Assembly: GCA_022836615.1 (NCBI GenBank)
Contig: MU405255.1
Coordinates: forward strand, 124,001 to 188,000
Source: Annulohypoxylon bovei var. microspora
Taxonomy: Eukaryota > Ascomycota > Sordariomycetes > Xylariales > Hypoxylaceae
Length of the DNA: 64,000 bases
Direction: 5' to 3'
Shown: piece after piece, positions 24,332 through 37,200 of the stretch
Layout of the letters: each line of letters begins with the position of its first letter
Position numbering within the stretch: position 1 is the stretch's first letter
Notes under the pieces: model-generated
Database searches by the model: none
The model's input: the letters and a program-made list of their open reading frames with translations, nothing else
What the model was told of the DNA's origin: nothing
Position numbers and translations under genes: made by a program

Positions 24332-25328
24332 TGTTTTATGTATGTAAATACTCCTTTCAGCCTCAATTCTAAACTTGACAACTAGGTAGTTTTATTTACT
24401 CAGCAATATTTATTTATATGATACTGTTTGATTATTGAACTTCGTTAATTCGAATATTTAGTATTTCAGTGCTCGTTGTTGTTCGAACTTGAATCAGAGA
24501 CTCCCGTCGTGTTTCCGAGTACCGACTTAAATACGGTACCTGGATACCCCGGCAGCTCGGATCGAATGCGTCACCGTGACACTGTGATGCGATTGAATTA
24601 CATAGGGCGGACACTAAAAGGTCGCGCGTTCTGGTCCCCCGCGCACTGCCTCGATGAATTGATCCAATACGTGGGATACAATACGGGTAAGAGCCACACG
24701 TGTGTACACACGTGGGTGCCTTGCCCCCCGTGCCCCCATGCCTAAACCCTTTCAGCGCGCAATTGCAATGCGGAAGTGGAAGGATTATTCCTAGGCAATC
24801 ACGGTCACCTTTAAGATTCACCGCGGGTTGAAGATGCCCAACGAATACCTAGATACATATAAACGAGTATTTGGGCATTGAGAGTTGAATATACCTAGGT
24901 ATGCAAAACCTAAGTATCTACTTGTATTCACATATACACCTAACATACCACATTGCATATGAATATATAATTACCAACCTAGGTGTACATACCTACCGGG
25001 TAGATAGTGTATTGATGATTTTATGCTATCAACTTGAGCCTCTCAGCTCTCTTCTCTCACACCGCTTCCTTTCAAACCACCTTCGCCGGTCCACCCGGAC
25101 GTCGCCTACCTGAGCCACCAACATACCACAGGAGTTCTCCTGACGATTCGTACCTATTCAGGGACCTAAGCCTTAAGGTATCGTTCGAGGGCGAGGGGGA
25201 GTTAAGTAATAAAAGGATGCGATCAACTCCCTCTATGCTTACCTAGGTACTCTATGCTCATAAGCCCTTTGTCTACCCAATAGTTACTAGAGTGTCAGCA
25301 TTAACTTTTGTTCTGTGCCCAATCAAAT
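24332..25328. promoter_or_regulatory. Spacer between the transposon and the ccg-9-like gene
   Basis: No convincing gene is present. The dispersed palindrome occurs at 24892 and 25240. The promoter of the plus-strand gene starting at 25329 should lie in the last few hundred bases. Confidence 0.4.
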
Positions 25329-28210
25329 ATGGCGCCAATCCTGGAAAGGAGAAGGAGGTTTTCTACCTCTTCAACTCATCACCAACGCCGACTGAGCGAA
25401 TTCGCTGCTAAACGGTTAGTTTGAAAACATTCCTTGCAAATCCAATATCACCCTGTTTCTAGAATGTCTTCTTAATAGTATGCCATATCTTACAGAGACT
25501 AACTCATTTACACAGTACGTCATCGCGGCATCCTTCATTACCAGACCTCTTCTCTCTTAGCACGCCCCTATTGATTTGGGGGTTATACTAAGACGGAATA
25601 TCTCACCTCTCTATATAAAATACTAACATATAACAGATGGGCCTTATTCGCGAACCCTCACGGTACGTTGATATCCAAATCTTATAAATTCAAACTAAGT
25701 AAGTCGCTAACTTGATTCTTCAAAGCCACTATTCCTCGGAATCTCGGCTGTAACAAGCGATAATGATACGGTAGTCTTGTCCATTGCGACTCATGATCAG
25801 ACGTATCTCATTGATTATATGGTTGAGCATTTGAAGCTCAATGACCCCTCGAAAGCGGGCCGAGATGTCATCGCAGACTATGTGATCAACCAAGTGCAGA
25901 AGTATGAGCACGAAAACTTCGTCAAGTTTATTGGTGCCGGACTTCCCCTCGGTCTAATGGACTTGAGCCCTACCCTCAATTCTCGCCTTTGGTTGGAAAT
26001 TGATATCGTTCCGATCGACTTTGACGTTGATAGCTCCGAGACGTCGTTCTGGGATGACAAGAATGTCGATGAACAGGCCGACTCGATGGCACGAAAATGC
26101 GTCATGTAAGCTTTATAATATTTTATCTGCAGATCCTTCTTAGTAACACGATTCAACAGGGTTTTCGGTCCTTCCTTAGTCCCTATTCTGCAGGTTGGCT
26201 TTCGGGGCGCCGTTATGAGTGATGCCGGATTCAAAGCGCATTTGACAACACTCGGCGACTACAAACCTACATGCAGTAGTGCGACGTGGGATTCTACTAT
26301 GCACTACGCCAATCAGCTGAAGGAGAAGAAGGTCAAAATTGCCTTTTTTAGTGCAACTCCACAAGGGGGCGGAGTCGCGCTCATGCGACATGCCTTAGTG
26401 CGGTTCGCTCGTCTCGCAGGCGTTGACTTAACGTGGTACGGTATGTCAAATCGCAACTTCGGCTGATGACTCTCTAGTTGTCAATATAATCGTGTATAAT
26501 GTGTTAACATGTTACCTTAGTCCCAAAGCCGCGTCCGGGGGTTTTCCGAATCACCAAGAACATGCACAATATTCTCCAAGGTGTCAGCCACCCAGACGAG
26601 CGTATCTCGCCGGAGGACCAAGAGACGATTACTGATTGGATCACCGAGAATGCCAATCGTTATTGGCTCTCTAAAGGCGGCCCATTACGTCCAGTCGAGG
26701 AAGGAGGCGCCAACGTCGTTGTGGTATGTAAATGAAACTTGGATTGGGGGGTCGATCTCTCTGAGCCCCTGACCCAATTATAACCCCTCCCCCTTTTTGA
26801 CCCCACGCAGAACTTGAATCTTTCTACGTATCTAGGCTGACCTAATCATATTTAGATCGATGACCCTCAGATGCCTGGTCTCATACCACTTATCAAGAAA
26901 GTCACCCCGGATCGGCCTGTCATCTACCGCTCGCATATCCAAATTCGCAGTGACCTAGTTGCCCAGAGTGGCTCGCCCCAAGATCAAGCATGGTCTTTCT
27001 TATGGAACAACATCCGTCACGCGGATATGTTCGTCAGCCATCCCATACCTAAATTTGTCCCAAACAACGTTCCCCGCGACTTAGTTACGTACTTGCCGGC
27101 GACCACGGACTGGTAAGTTTTCTTATTCATTTACCTAGTCGTTAACCCTTGGCTAATATCACGAAGGCTTGATGGCTTGAATAAGCCCATAAATGAATGG
27201 GACAGTGGTTACTATGGAACCAATTACAACTCGCAGTGCCATGCTCAACACATGTAAGTTTACCTATTCAGTATCTGCTAAAAGTACGCAATAATTAACT
27301 TGAATTCTTAGGACTCCATTGAAGTACCCGGATTGTAAGTAACACATTTGCAGTATTCATTTCGCCAGACTAACATTCGTGTCTAGCCAAGTACATTATC
27401 CAAGTCGCTCGATTTGACCCTGCGAAAGGTATACCTACGGTTATAGACTCGTACGGCGAATTCCGTAGGCGTGCCCAAGATCTAGGACTAGAGGATATTC
27501 CTCAGCTGGTAGTGTAAGTTATCTTGAGAAAATCCGTGCTTTCATCCCCGAAACTTACTCTTTGATGCAGTACGGGCAACAGTTCGATTGACGACCCCGA
27601 CGGGAATTTGATATATGATCTCATCATGGACCAGATCGAGACCCATTATTCGGAATTCGCACACGACATCAGCGTCATGCGTCTACAGGCTAACGACCAG
27701 CTTCTCAATACCCTTATCGCAAAAGCGCATGTCGTCCTACAGCTATCTACGCGAGAAGGTTTCGAGGTGAAAGTGTCCGAAGCACTACATGCCGGTCGGC
27801 CGGTGATCGCTACTCTAGCGGGTGGCATACCGATTCAAGTCAAGGACAAGGAAAACGGCTTCCTTGTCGAGCCCGACGACTATAAGGCTGTGGCACAGCA
27901 TCTTATAGAGTTGTTCACTGACGAAGACTTATGGGATCGGATGAGCTACGCAGCGAGGACTGGCGTCAGCGACGAAGTCGGCACGGTTGGCAACGCCCTA
28001 TCTTGGTTTTACCTCGCAAATAAATTCGCCGATGTTGGAGCCAAGAACAACGGCACCGGCGGCTTTAAGGGGAGCTGTAGATGGGTGAACGACCTAGCGC
28101 GAGAAGAAGCTGGCCATTCGTACCAAGAGGGAGAGAATCGTCTCCCACGCGAGTTCACGAAGCAAACCGAGTTGCCTACTAGATTGCATGAAGATGGCTT
28201 GAAGGGATAG
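25329..28210 (+). CDS. ccg-9: Trehalose synthase/phosphorylase, GT4 family, ccg-9-like
   Basis: This is a retaining glycosyltransferase related to Neurospora clock-controlled ccg-9 and fungal trehalose phosphorylases. Exons by splice consensus and frame: 25329-25414, 25637-25662, 25726-26105, 26160-26440, 26521-26723, 26856-27112, 27167-27253, 27312-27334, 27387-27513, 27571-28210. From exon 3 onward every junction keeps frame. Seen motifs: SATPQGGGVALMRH (sugar-nucleotide or phosphate loop), IDDPQMPGLIPLI, YRSHIQIR, SHPIPKFVP, and the GT4 signature STREGFEVKVSEALHAGRPVI with the ExxxxxxxE pair, then GGIPIQVKDKENGFLV. An oddity: exon 2 reads RWALFANPH, but joining it to exon 3 at the obvious acceptor puts LFLGISAVTS one frame off. 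Either a short indel near 25731 or an unrecognised splice explains this. The start and exons 1-2 are therefore tentative; the catalytic half is firm. Confidence 0.78.
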
Positions 28211-29593
28211 AATGTGTACTCGTTGGCAAAGGATGTGGATGAGATGAGATGAGATGAGATGAAGGGGACAGTCGCTCTTATAAGGAATTTTCTTCCCAGC
28301 ACGTGGCTAGGTTATTTGTCGATTTGAAATCCTGTGAGTCATGGTTCGGCCAATTTCTTATTACTTATACTACTCGTCGAAAGGGATATGCTCTATAGAG
28401 GATACACATACTTAGAAGACTTACTAGAGAATGCAGCATATGCCTAAATCGTATGACCTGGTACCGGAGATGAATGATTTCGGGAGTTAGGGGAGTCTAG
28501 AGTCAGCCTTAATTACGTAAATAGTAACGTTCGAGACCGGTAGAGATTAGCGGGTCGTTCGAATACGGTGGATGAGTATTAACGAGATGTTTTTAAGAGG
28601 TGATCATGATTGACATAGACATCCACTTGGTAACGTAAAAATAGCTCGCTAGTGACTACGTGGACCTTCCTATGCCGTATTTATCATCCATGCAATGCCG
28701 GGACCCAGGCCGCAAACCGCAAGAAGAGAGCAAACAGGAAAGATATAGCGAAGATATTAGAATCTCCGAGGAGATCAAACTTCCAAGTCAATTATTTGAA
28801 TACTTCCCTCCCTAAAGTACCTAGGCAGGTATGCATATTGCGCGAAATGCCTCTAGGGGACAAGTTGAAGTAAAAAAAGGGCAGTCAAGTCTGGTCGCCA
28901 AGATTAAACTCAATCTACCTACGAACCCTAGGTAGGAAGGTACCTATATAGGTAGTTTATTTATCCCACCTAAAAGCTAAAAAGGACACTAAATAATTAA
29001 ATTTATAATAAGGAAAGAAGGTGCAATGTATTAGTCTTAGGGAAGTTGATTCAATTAGCGAAATCTCAGAGGGTCCTAAAGGATTGATTACCTACCTAGG
29101 TAGGTATTGACTACCGCGGAGATAGAAAATCCACGATAATAATCGGATGGCCACGTCGAAAAAAAAGTGCGGATTTTAACATCTTTATTTCGTCGCCACA
29201 GATGAGCCGCAAGCATTGACTCGGCATCTTCCATAAGATCATGGTACGATGAAATAATGGAATGTTGAGGAGAATAGCGATGTTTGTGTCTGACACATAG
29301 ATTCAATAGATTCAAATATGCGGGAGAGGTAAGAATACCTACTTAAGGACAGTGCCCAGTGTTATCACAGCAGAGGAAGCTATCTTATCTCACCCAACTT
29401 CATACCTACTTATTATAATCAAAGGTCAATCTTATATCAGCTTACTCTTCGTCGATAATACTACATACCTAGACAGTCAAAGAGGATAGACAGCAGCTAC
29501 TTACTTACTTACCTAAGGTAACATAACATACCTACCTAGATACCTACCTACATACTTGATACATAGCAAACCCCCTTTCTCGAGATATCTAAT
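28211..29593. promoter_or_regulatory. Intergenic region upstream of flavohemoglobin
   Basis: No gene is visible. It carries several copies of the TACCTAGG family (28820, 28926, 29093) and CTTACTTACTTACCT/TACCTACC runs just before the flavohemoglobin start (29497-29555). The promoter of that gene must be here. Confidence 0.4.
28236..28263. repeat. (GATGA)n pentanucleotide repeat
   Basis: About five GATGA units occur some 25-50 bases after the stop codon of the ccg-9-like gene, in its probable 3' untranslated region. Confidence 0.8.
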
Positions 29594-30832
29594 ATGGCTG
29601 TCGCCGCGCCCATATCGCCAGAACATATCGCCATCGTCAAGGCGACCGCGCCGGTGCTGAAGGAACATGGCACGACGATCACGACACTGTTCTACAAGAA
29701 CATGATCGCCGCTCACCCCGAGCTGAAGAATACATTTAGCATGTCAAACCAGGATAGCGGAGCCCAGCCGCGAGCCCTAGCTGCTGCCGTCTTTGCATAC
29801 GCCACCTATGTCGACGATCTCGGCCAGCTGAAGGCTGCCGTAGAACGTATCGCACACAAGCACGAGAGCCTCAACGTCCAGCCCAATCAGTACTCCATCG
29901 TCGGGAAATATCTACTCGAGGCCGTCGCAGCCGTTCTGGGCGACGCATGTACTCCCGCGATCGGCGAGGCCTGGACTGCTGCTTACGCCGCATTAGCCGA
30001 TATCTTCATCAACCGAGAACAGCAGCTATACGCCGCCCACAAGAACTGGTCGGGTTGGCGCCGCTTCAAGATCCAGCGAAAGGTGCCAGAGACATCCGAG
30101 ATCACCAGCTTCTACCTCGTCCCCGAAGACGAAAAGCCTCTCCCGTCCTTTCTGCCAGGCCAATACATCAGTCTACAAGTATTCGTTCCCCAAATGGGCC
30201 ACATGCAACCGAGGCAATACTCCTTAAGCGAGGCACCGCGGAGCGGCTATTATCGTATCAGCGTAAAGAGAGAGAAAGAGCAGCAGCCCGGTGTTCCGGG
30301 ACTGATATCTAACCTGCTGCATGACAACTACAAAGAGGGCGACGTACTCGAGCTGTCGGCACCGGCAGGGGAGTTCTTCGTGGACCCGAAAGAAAGCGAA
30401 GACAAACCGATTGCTCTCATATCGGCCGGTGTCGGTCTTACACCTATGATGTCAATCCTCAACAGTTCTGTGAATGCCGGTTCCCGTCGGCGTATCTCGT
30501 GGATCCATGGCGCACACAGCTCCGAGGTTCGTGCCTTCAAAGATGACATCCGCGACGTGTGCGCCAAAGACCTCAACAAGAATATCAACACTGTCTTATT
30601 CGTGACTTCGCCACAGCAGGACGATGTCCAGGGGGTCGATTACCACTTTGCCGGGAGGACTGACCTGGCCAAAGTTGACTCCAAAGCTAGCCTTTTTCTT
30701 GACGACTCCGGGGCCGAATACTATATCTGCGGACCCTACTCTTTCATGAAGGATTCGGAAAAGTACCTGATTGGTGTTGGTGTTGGCGCAGACCGTATCC
30801 ATCTCGAGGTTTTCGGCACCGGCGATCAGTGA
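29594..30832 (+). CDS. YHB1: Flavohemoglobin (nitric oxide dioxygenase)
   Basis: It converts NO and O2 to nitrate using NAD(P)H and protects against nitrosative stress. A single exon encodes 412 residues, the usual family length. The globin domain spans about 1-145, with the proximal haem ligand His90 in ERIAHKHESL and the Y100 region of the haem pocket. The FAD domain (about 152-265) holds the RQYSLS motif (Arg207, Tyr209, Ser210). The NAD(P)H domain begins with SAGVGLTPMMS (277-287) and has YYICGPYSFM (377-385) and the C-terminal LEVFG. The ATG at 29594 is the natural family start. No mitochondrial presequence is apparent, so cytosol is likely. Neighbours do not suggest a denitrification cluster. 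Confidence 0.96.
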   Translation: MAVAAPISPEHIAIVKATAPVLKEHGTTITTLFYKNMIAAHPELKNTFSMSNQDSGAQPRALAAAVFAYATYVDDLGQLKAAVERIAHKHESLNVQPNQYSIVGKYLLEAVAAVLGDACTPAIGEAWTAAYAALADIFINREQQLYAAHKNWSGWRRFKIQRKVPETSEITSFYLVPEDEKPLPSFLPGQYISLQVFVPQMGHMQPRQYSLSEAPRSGYYRISVKREKEQQPGVPGLISNLLHDNYKEGDVLELSAPAGEFFVDPKESEDKPIALISAGVGLTPMMSILNSSVNAGSRRRISWIHGAHSSEVRAFKDDIRDVCAKDLNKNINTVLFVTSPQQDDVQGVDYHFAGRTDLAKVDSKASLFLDDSGAEYYICGPYSFMKDSEKYLIGVGVGADRIHLEVFGTGDQ

Positions 30833-31522
30833 TGGTCTGTTAGTTCATGGACAAAGGTGAAGAGGCGACAATTAGACCGTACACATGCTCTTGCAAGGAG
30901 CGATGTTCATACTGTACATAGGTAGGTATGTATTTTATCTAGACGGCGGTGGTATGTCTTAGAAATGCTAAGCGCAGTTGGGGTTCTCCGAATGTTTGAG
31001 AAGATTCCCTCCCCTATAATTTACTTCTCCAATAGAACTAGCCTCCTTATTCTCATCGCTTGACTACCTAGGTACCTTCGCAGTAGCGCCGGGTCCTGTG
31101 TTTACTCTGGGGAAGGATGAAGTAGAAATCCGTTAACTAGGTAGGTAGGTCAATTATAAGAGACCATTAGGAAAAGTCGCGAAGCTTCTTAGGGCGTTGT
31201 AAATGCATGTGGAGCTAGCTATATACAGTATCATTCTATTGTCGATCAAAGCCATCAGCAGCCAACGATTCATTCTCGTGACGCCTAGACTGTCTTCGGG
31301 ACGGTCCGCAGTCGCACTGTTTGTAATTCGTTGGTTCAGTGAACAAACTCCCTTGAAGACAGTGCAATTTAGCTAAATTTCAAGTGAGACATACAGTATT
31401 AGCTTACTACTCCATACTCCCTGATTGGTACCGTGCTAATAGCTGATGGAGAATTCGATGCAGTAGCAAACAAATGTCGATCCTTTTGTTCCTATTTTTA
31501 AAATGAATGAAGCATATGCGAG

Positions 31523-31680
31523 CATGTGCTAATGCTAGTTACAATATCATACTGTAATTTAAACTACCCCTTTGACTACCTATCTAGGTAACTTACGCGT
31601 GTTATAGATGACGGTGGAGGCTAATTATGTAATCAGGGGATAGATTAACCCACAGTCCAATACAGTAGCATTAGCACATG
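31523..31680. repeat. 15-bp inverted repeat pair in the PKS upstream spacer
   Basis: CATGTGCTAATGCTA at 31523-31537 is the exact reverse complement of 31666-31680, with 128 bases between. The sequence outside the arms also resembles each other weakly (AAATGAATGA against AAATAAATGAGA). It could be a decayed MITE. Confidence 0.4.
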
Positions 31681-33974
31681 TCTCATTTATTTTGACGCCG
31701 TTCGTCTAGTGTAGGTTAGGTGTTTACTTTCTTTTTCCTTGTGGGGAATCGCTGAGATTTCTAACAGTTTCACGTGGTGAAGTAGGTTAGGAAACTTGAA
31801 ATTATCCCCTTAACTGGCAATTGTCTGCAGACAGGGTTTAGAAGGTAGAGTGATTCTGATTTGCTGCGAGTACTCTAAGTCAGGTGAACAGTACCTAATA
31901 ATGGAAGACAGCAACTTGGGAGTATCGCCTAGTCCTCGAAACAAGTTCTATGCGTAGGTACGGGGTTTAGGACGAATATAGCTAGCTACCTATTATCTAC
32001 ACTTTGAGTTGAATACCTACCCACCTACCTAAGAGGTACGCATCTAACATCTCGCGATTAAATATCTTTCCGACTATGTGTTCTATCTCATTCTATTTAA
32101 AATGAGTCCATGTGCTTTCCCTAAACTGTGGTACTTGAGTTTCATATGTCAGTACCTTCACGTATGTTAGCACTGGCTTAGACTGCGCTTTAATAGATTG
32201 GGAAATGGACTATTAATTCAGACAGTACTTTATAGCCTATAAGATTTCATATATGAAAAGAAGTATCTTCGAAATAAGCGTATGGAATATAAAAAAGGTA
32301 AAGATATTTATCTGATAAAACTCCCACCAAATATTTATTATATATTGGTTAACATTCTGATATATCTAAAGAAATAGTACATTTCTCAATTAAAGCGCAA
32401 TGCTGAAGGCACAGGAAGCGACTAAGCTAATGCTAGTAATATAAATTGTAAATTTTCATTATTTGCCTATGTAGTCCAAGAATCACATGTACTCAGCAAG
32501 GTCATCGTGGCATACCTCGAGCTCGTCACACGAATATGTTCAAACGTTGATATCACAGGTTAAGTTCCATAATAAATGTCATGCACAATATTGAACGACC
32601 TTTCACTTACAATGAATACTGTAAGGGCAATTAGAAATTACCAGCCACCGTATCTAGGTAGGTAAATAGGTACCTAGTCACCGAGGGTATTTATAGGTAG
32701 GTGGGTAGCAGAGTCACAGAAGCATACAAGGAAGCAGACTATGCTTGTGAGACGTTGTGTAACTGTCATTTCAAAATGAGGTATACGGTATACATGGATG
32801 CCTTGTTCCCCGGAAAGAATACTCGGATGGGAATGAATAATTACAATCGAGCTACCTATCTACTGGAACAAAGCCCCGGGGCAAATCCCTAGAGCAAATC
32901 CCTAAAATTAAGAACGTGGCAAGATGGGGAGTAAATATACTATGAAGGGAGTGGGAAGCATCGAATCGTTCTTCCTCTTAGTACAGTCGCAATTTACCAT
33001 ACAACTTGATGGTATTTATGCTGATCTACCAACAGTAGAGTGATTTCTGACTGATAAAGTTTAGCTTCGGATATTTCCATTTGACCTATCTCTTTTGCAC
33101 AAAGAACAAGGCCACGAATCTAAGACCTGGGAAATCTAGGGAGTATTCTAGCGTGGTCTTCTTATAATAGAAGTCTTTGTTACAGAGTTTCTAGTGGACT
33201 CGACTTACAATCTATCATGAACCAATATACTATTGTAATAGGATAATTAGCCTAACTAGAAAATATGTTAAAATAAATCATAATTTATTCACCACGTAGA
33301 CACGGTTTCAGCCAATGTCAGGGAAATGTATTCACTTACCTATCTAACTCAGTCATGTGTTTAGTTAATAGCCCAAAGGAATGGATACCGCTGAATAGGG
33401 GTAAGTGAAGAGGCTGTGTTGGTAGTTGGATATGACATGTCTACACGTATTCGACTTGGTTACAGTGCAAATATGGATTAAGGATTTCGACCGACGAGCG
33501 TAGAAGAGGTTTGTACAAAGAGGAATGCATATTAACATCAGCTCTAAAGAAATCGAATGTGCCGGCCCTTCAGATCTCCCCGGTAACAGGCTTCCATATG
33601 CTACCCACAACCAACGGCTGCAAAGTAGAGCGTTTCCTTAACAACTAGGAATCTTCACACTGGGCAATGAAGCCCGTCCACTACTTCGGAAGTTACCTGT
33701 CAATCTAGTTGGGCTGCTTCCTTCCACCTGAGAACATAAAGTTGCAGAAGGTAAACTTCGGATTGAAAAGTTCAGATAGGTGCCTATGTTTGATGACACA
33801 CTCATTTTTACGTATTGTGAGTACTGCCTACCTATAATCTAGAAGTCGTTTATCTCATCTTCAAGCCCTTCGTATTATCATACCGAATTCGTTTAAATCT
33901 CGATCTCTTTCAGATCATCTTGTCGGATATTTGCTCTCTCCTCAACCCCAACGCGCATTCCTCCTTGTCCCCCC

Positions 33975-33982
33975 TATTTAAG
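33975..33982 (+). promoter_or_regulatory. Possible TATA-like box of the PKS gene
   Basis: TATTTAAG lies 294 bases before the PKS start codon and is followed by pyrimidine-rich sequence, a common fungal core-promoter arrangement. There is no further evidence. Confidence 0.3.
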
Positions 33983-34275
33983 TTCTTACTTCCACTCTTT
34001 CATCACATACAACCTCTACCCCCTTTTTACTTAACTCCCTACCTACCTAGCCTCTTGTTGGACCCTTTTCGGCGCATATGCCTTCTCCTGGCATCCTATC
34101 CAACTACTCAAAATAGATGGCATCACACCTATATCTTCTTGAACATATCCTGTTGATATCTCAGGTTACTGACCATCTCTTTGTGCACCACTTTTCAGCT
34201 TGTTGCACACTATTAACACCAAAGTGTAGCGTTTCTTACCTAGCACAAGCAACCTTGAGCTGAATCATATTTACT

Positions 34276-37200
34276 ATGGCATACAAACGCCCCTCGTCGG
34301 AACCTATTGCGGTTGTCGGGAGTAGCTGTCGCTTTGCTGGCGGCGCTACCTCGCTAGCTAAGCTATGGGAAGTACTTTGCGAGGCTCCCGACCTCTCTCA
34401 AGAGGTGCCGCCCGAAAGGTTTAATGCTGCAGCATTCTATCATCCCGATGGTGAATACCATGGAACGACAAATTCTATCAAGGCATACTGGTTGAAACAA
34501 GACCATCGAGTTTTCGACGCAGGCATGTTCAACATTACCCCTAAAGAAGCTGAAGCTATCGACCCCCAGCAACGTTTGGTTCTCGAAGTCGTCTATGAAG
34601 CAATGGAGTCAGCGGGATATACTTTAGACACATATTATGGAAAGAATGTGTCGGTCTTCTCCGGCGTGATGACTGCAGACCACGATGTACTATCTCAGCG
34701 CGATGAGCTTTCGACAAGCCAGTATTACGCCACCGGCAATGCCCGCTCGATTATCTCGAACCGGGTTTCGTATTTCTTCAACTTTCAAGGTCCGTCTATG
34801 ACGATAGACACTGCTTGCAGCTCAAGTCTTGTGGCTCTCCACCAAGCTATCTTGAGCTTACGATCTGGCGAGAGCACTATGGCCTGTGTGACAGGCGTAA
34901 ACATGATGTTGACACCAGAGCAATTCCTCGTGGAATCCAACCTACATATGTTAAGCCCAACAGGAAAGAGTCGAATGTGGGACGCCTCCGCCGACGGCTA
35001 TGCGCGAGGAGAGGGTGTTGCGGCACTGCTCTTAAAACCCCTTTCCCAGGCTTTGACAGATGGTGACCAGATTATCGCAATTGTCCGCGATACTGGGGTT
35101 AACTCGGACGGACGAACAAAAGGAATAACCTTGCCCAACCCCGAGGCCCAGTCTTCGCTAATCAAGGAGACTTATAAGAAGACGGGATTGGACTCTTTAA
35201 ACCCCGAGGATCAGTGCCAGTACTTCGAAGCTCATGGTACCGGTACACCAGCTGGTGACCCCAGAGAGGCGGAAGCAATTTGCAAAGCCTTTTTTAACGA
35301 TAGCACAGGTGCTACATTGACGGCGAATACCAAGGATATACTGGTAGGATCTTGTAAGACAGTGCTTGGACATACCGAGGGTGCTGCTGGCTTGGCCGGG
35401 CTGCTTAAGGTCATACAAGCAATGAAGCACGGATCAATACCTCCTAATCTACACTTCAACTCCATCAATCCTAACGTGGAGCCATTCTACACGCGCCTAG
35501 AGATTCCTACTTCTCTGGTTCCTTGGCCGAATCCTCCCGCAGGCCAGCCCAAAAGGGCAAGCATCAACTCGTTTGGATTCGGAGGCGCTAACGCTCACGC
35601 TATTGTTGAGTCTTATGAGCCTCACATTCACGATGCTATCTATCGGCAGAATGGTTCTCAGCACCTTGACGGAATTAACAGGCCCTTGTTATACCTGCCA
35701 ATTTTCCTATCAGCCGCCTCCCAATTATCATTGCGAGCCGTCGTTTCGTCTTATAGAGACTACCTATTGCAACATACAGATATCCACTATGATCAGCTGG
35801 CATGGGCTCTATTCTCTCGCCGAACAGCCCTCCCCTATCGTCTCGCTGTGTCGGCTAACTCGAGGTCTCAAGTTCTCGAAGCCTTCGAGGCTATACTGAA
35901 CGAATCACCATCTCCTATCAATACAGGCATCCGAAGTAAGACTATAAACGGGCGGCCAAAGATCCTTGGAATTTTTACTGGCCAAGGTGCTCAATGGGCT
36001 ACGATGTCAAGTTCATTGTTTCGCAACAGCGAGATATATCGCAATACTATACGTAGCCTTGACCAAGTCCTGAGATATTCTTCTCAGCCCCCGAACTGGA
36101 CTTTGGAAGAGCAGATCACAGCAAAGGGTAGTGCGTCGCTAGTCAATATTGCTGCCGTATCTCAACCTCTATGTACTGCCCTACAAATAGGACTGATCGA
36201 TCTATTAAAGAGCCTTGATATTGGGTTCCACACCGTCGTTGGGCATTCATCGGGAGAGATCGCAGCAGCCTATGCAGCAGGAAGAATATCGGCCAGAGAT
36301 GCGATTTTGATCTCGTATTATCGCGGCTACTTGGCGCGTCTTGCTAGTAGCCCCGAAGGTCGAAAGGGTGGCATGCTCGGAATAGGGATCACGGAGAAGG
36401 AGGCATTCGAGTTTTGCGAGGCGCCGATGTTCAACGGTAGACTACATGTCGCCGCAAGCAATTCCCAGTCCAGTGTCACACTTGCAGGCGACCTGGATGT
36501 GATTCAGAAAGCTCACGAGGAGCTAACGAAGAAGAGAAAGTTCTCAAGAATACTCGTAATCGACTCAGCTTATCACTCGCCTCATATGATTAAGCCTGCG
36601 AAGGAATATGTAAAGGCCCTGCGAGCTAGCGACATCAAACTAGATAGGCAAGGCAACGGGACGGTCTGGATATCTAGCGTCCATGGGCGCTCTATGAGCG
36701 GAGACGAAAAGCTAGACGCCGACTACTGGAGAGACAACATGGTTAACATTGTACGATTCCACGATGCCATCGTGAATGCGCTTTCGCAACACGGTCCGTT
36801 TGACTGTGCTTTAGAAGTCGGTCCCCATCCAGCTCTTAAGGGACCTTTTACCCAGATTGCTAAATCTCTCGGACACGACCTTCATTACGGAAGTCCCTTG
36901 GATCGAACCAAGGATGATACCTTAGCGTTCTCCAGCTTCCTCGGGTTTCTATGGTCTCAATATGGCCCCCAAGGGGTTAACCTTGGCAAATATATTGAAC
37001 AGTCTTCTAGCTCAGCTAGCCTAAGAACTCGCATTACCGACCTTCCGACCTACCCATGGGATCACTCTCAGTTACACTACCGAGAGTCGCGGATCTCCCG
37101 TCAGTTCCATTTTAAGCCCGCGGCTCCCCATGAGTTGCTCGGTGTTCGCACCAGAGACGACAATGAACACGAACTACGGTGGCGAAACATGCTAAAGCTG

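Larger units (their letters stand above)
30833..34275. other. 3.4-kb gene-free spacer upstream of the PKS
   Basis: A/T-rich sequence with no convincing gene on either strand. It holds a TACCTAGGTA copy at 31065 and a 15-bp inverted pair at 31523-31537 and 31666-31680. The last 350 bases contain a TATTTAAG box and a C/T-rich leader for the PKS gene. Confidence 0.5.

Noticed and set aside
24432..24821. 129-residue minus-strand open frame
   Set aside because: Cys/Arg-rich composition without motifs, in a spacer beside a transposon; no support beyond length.
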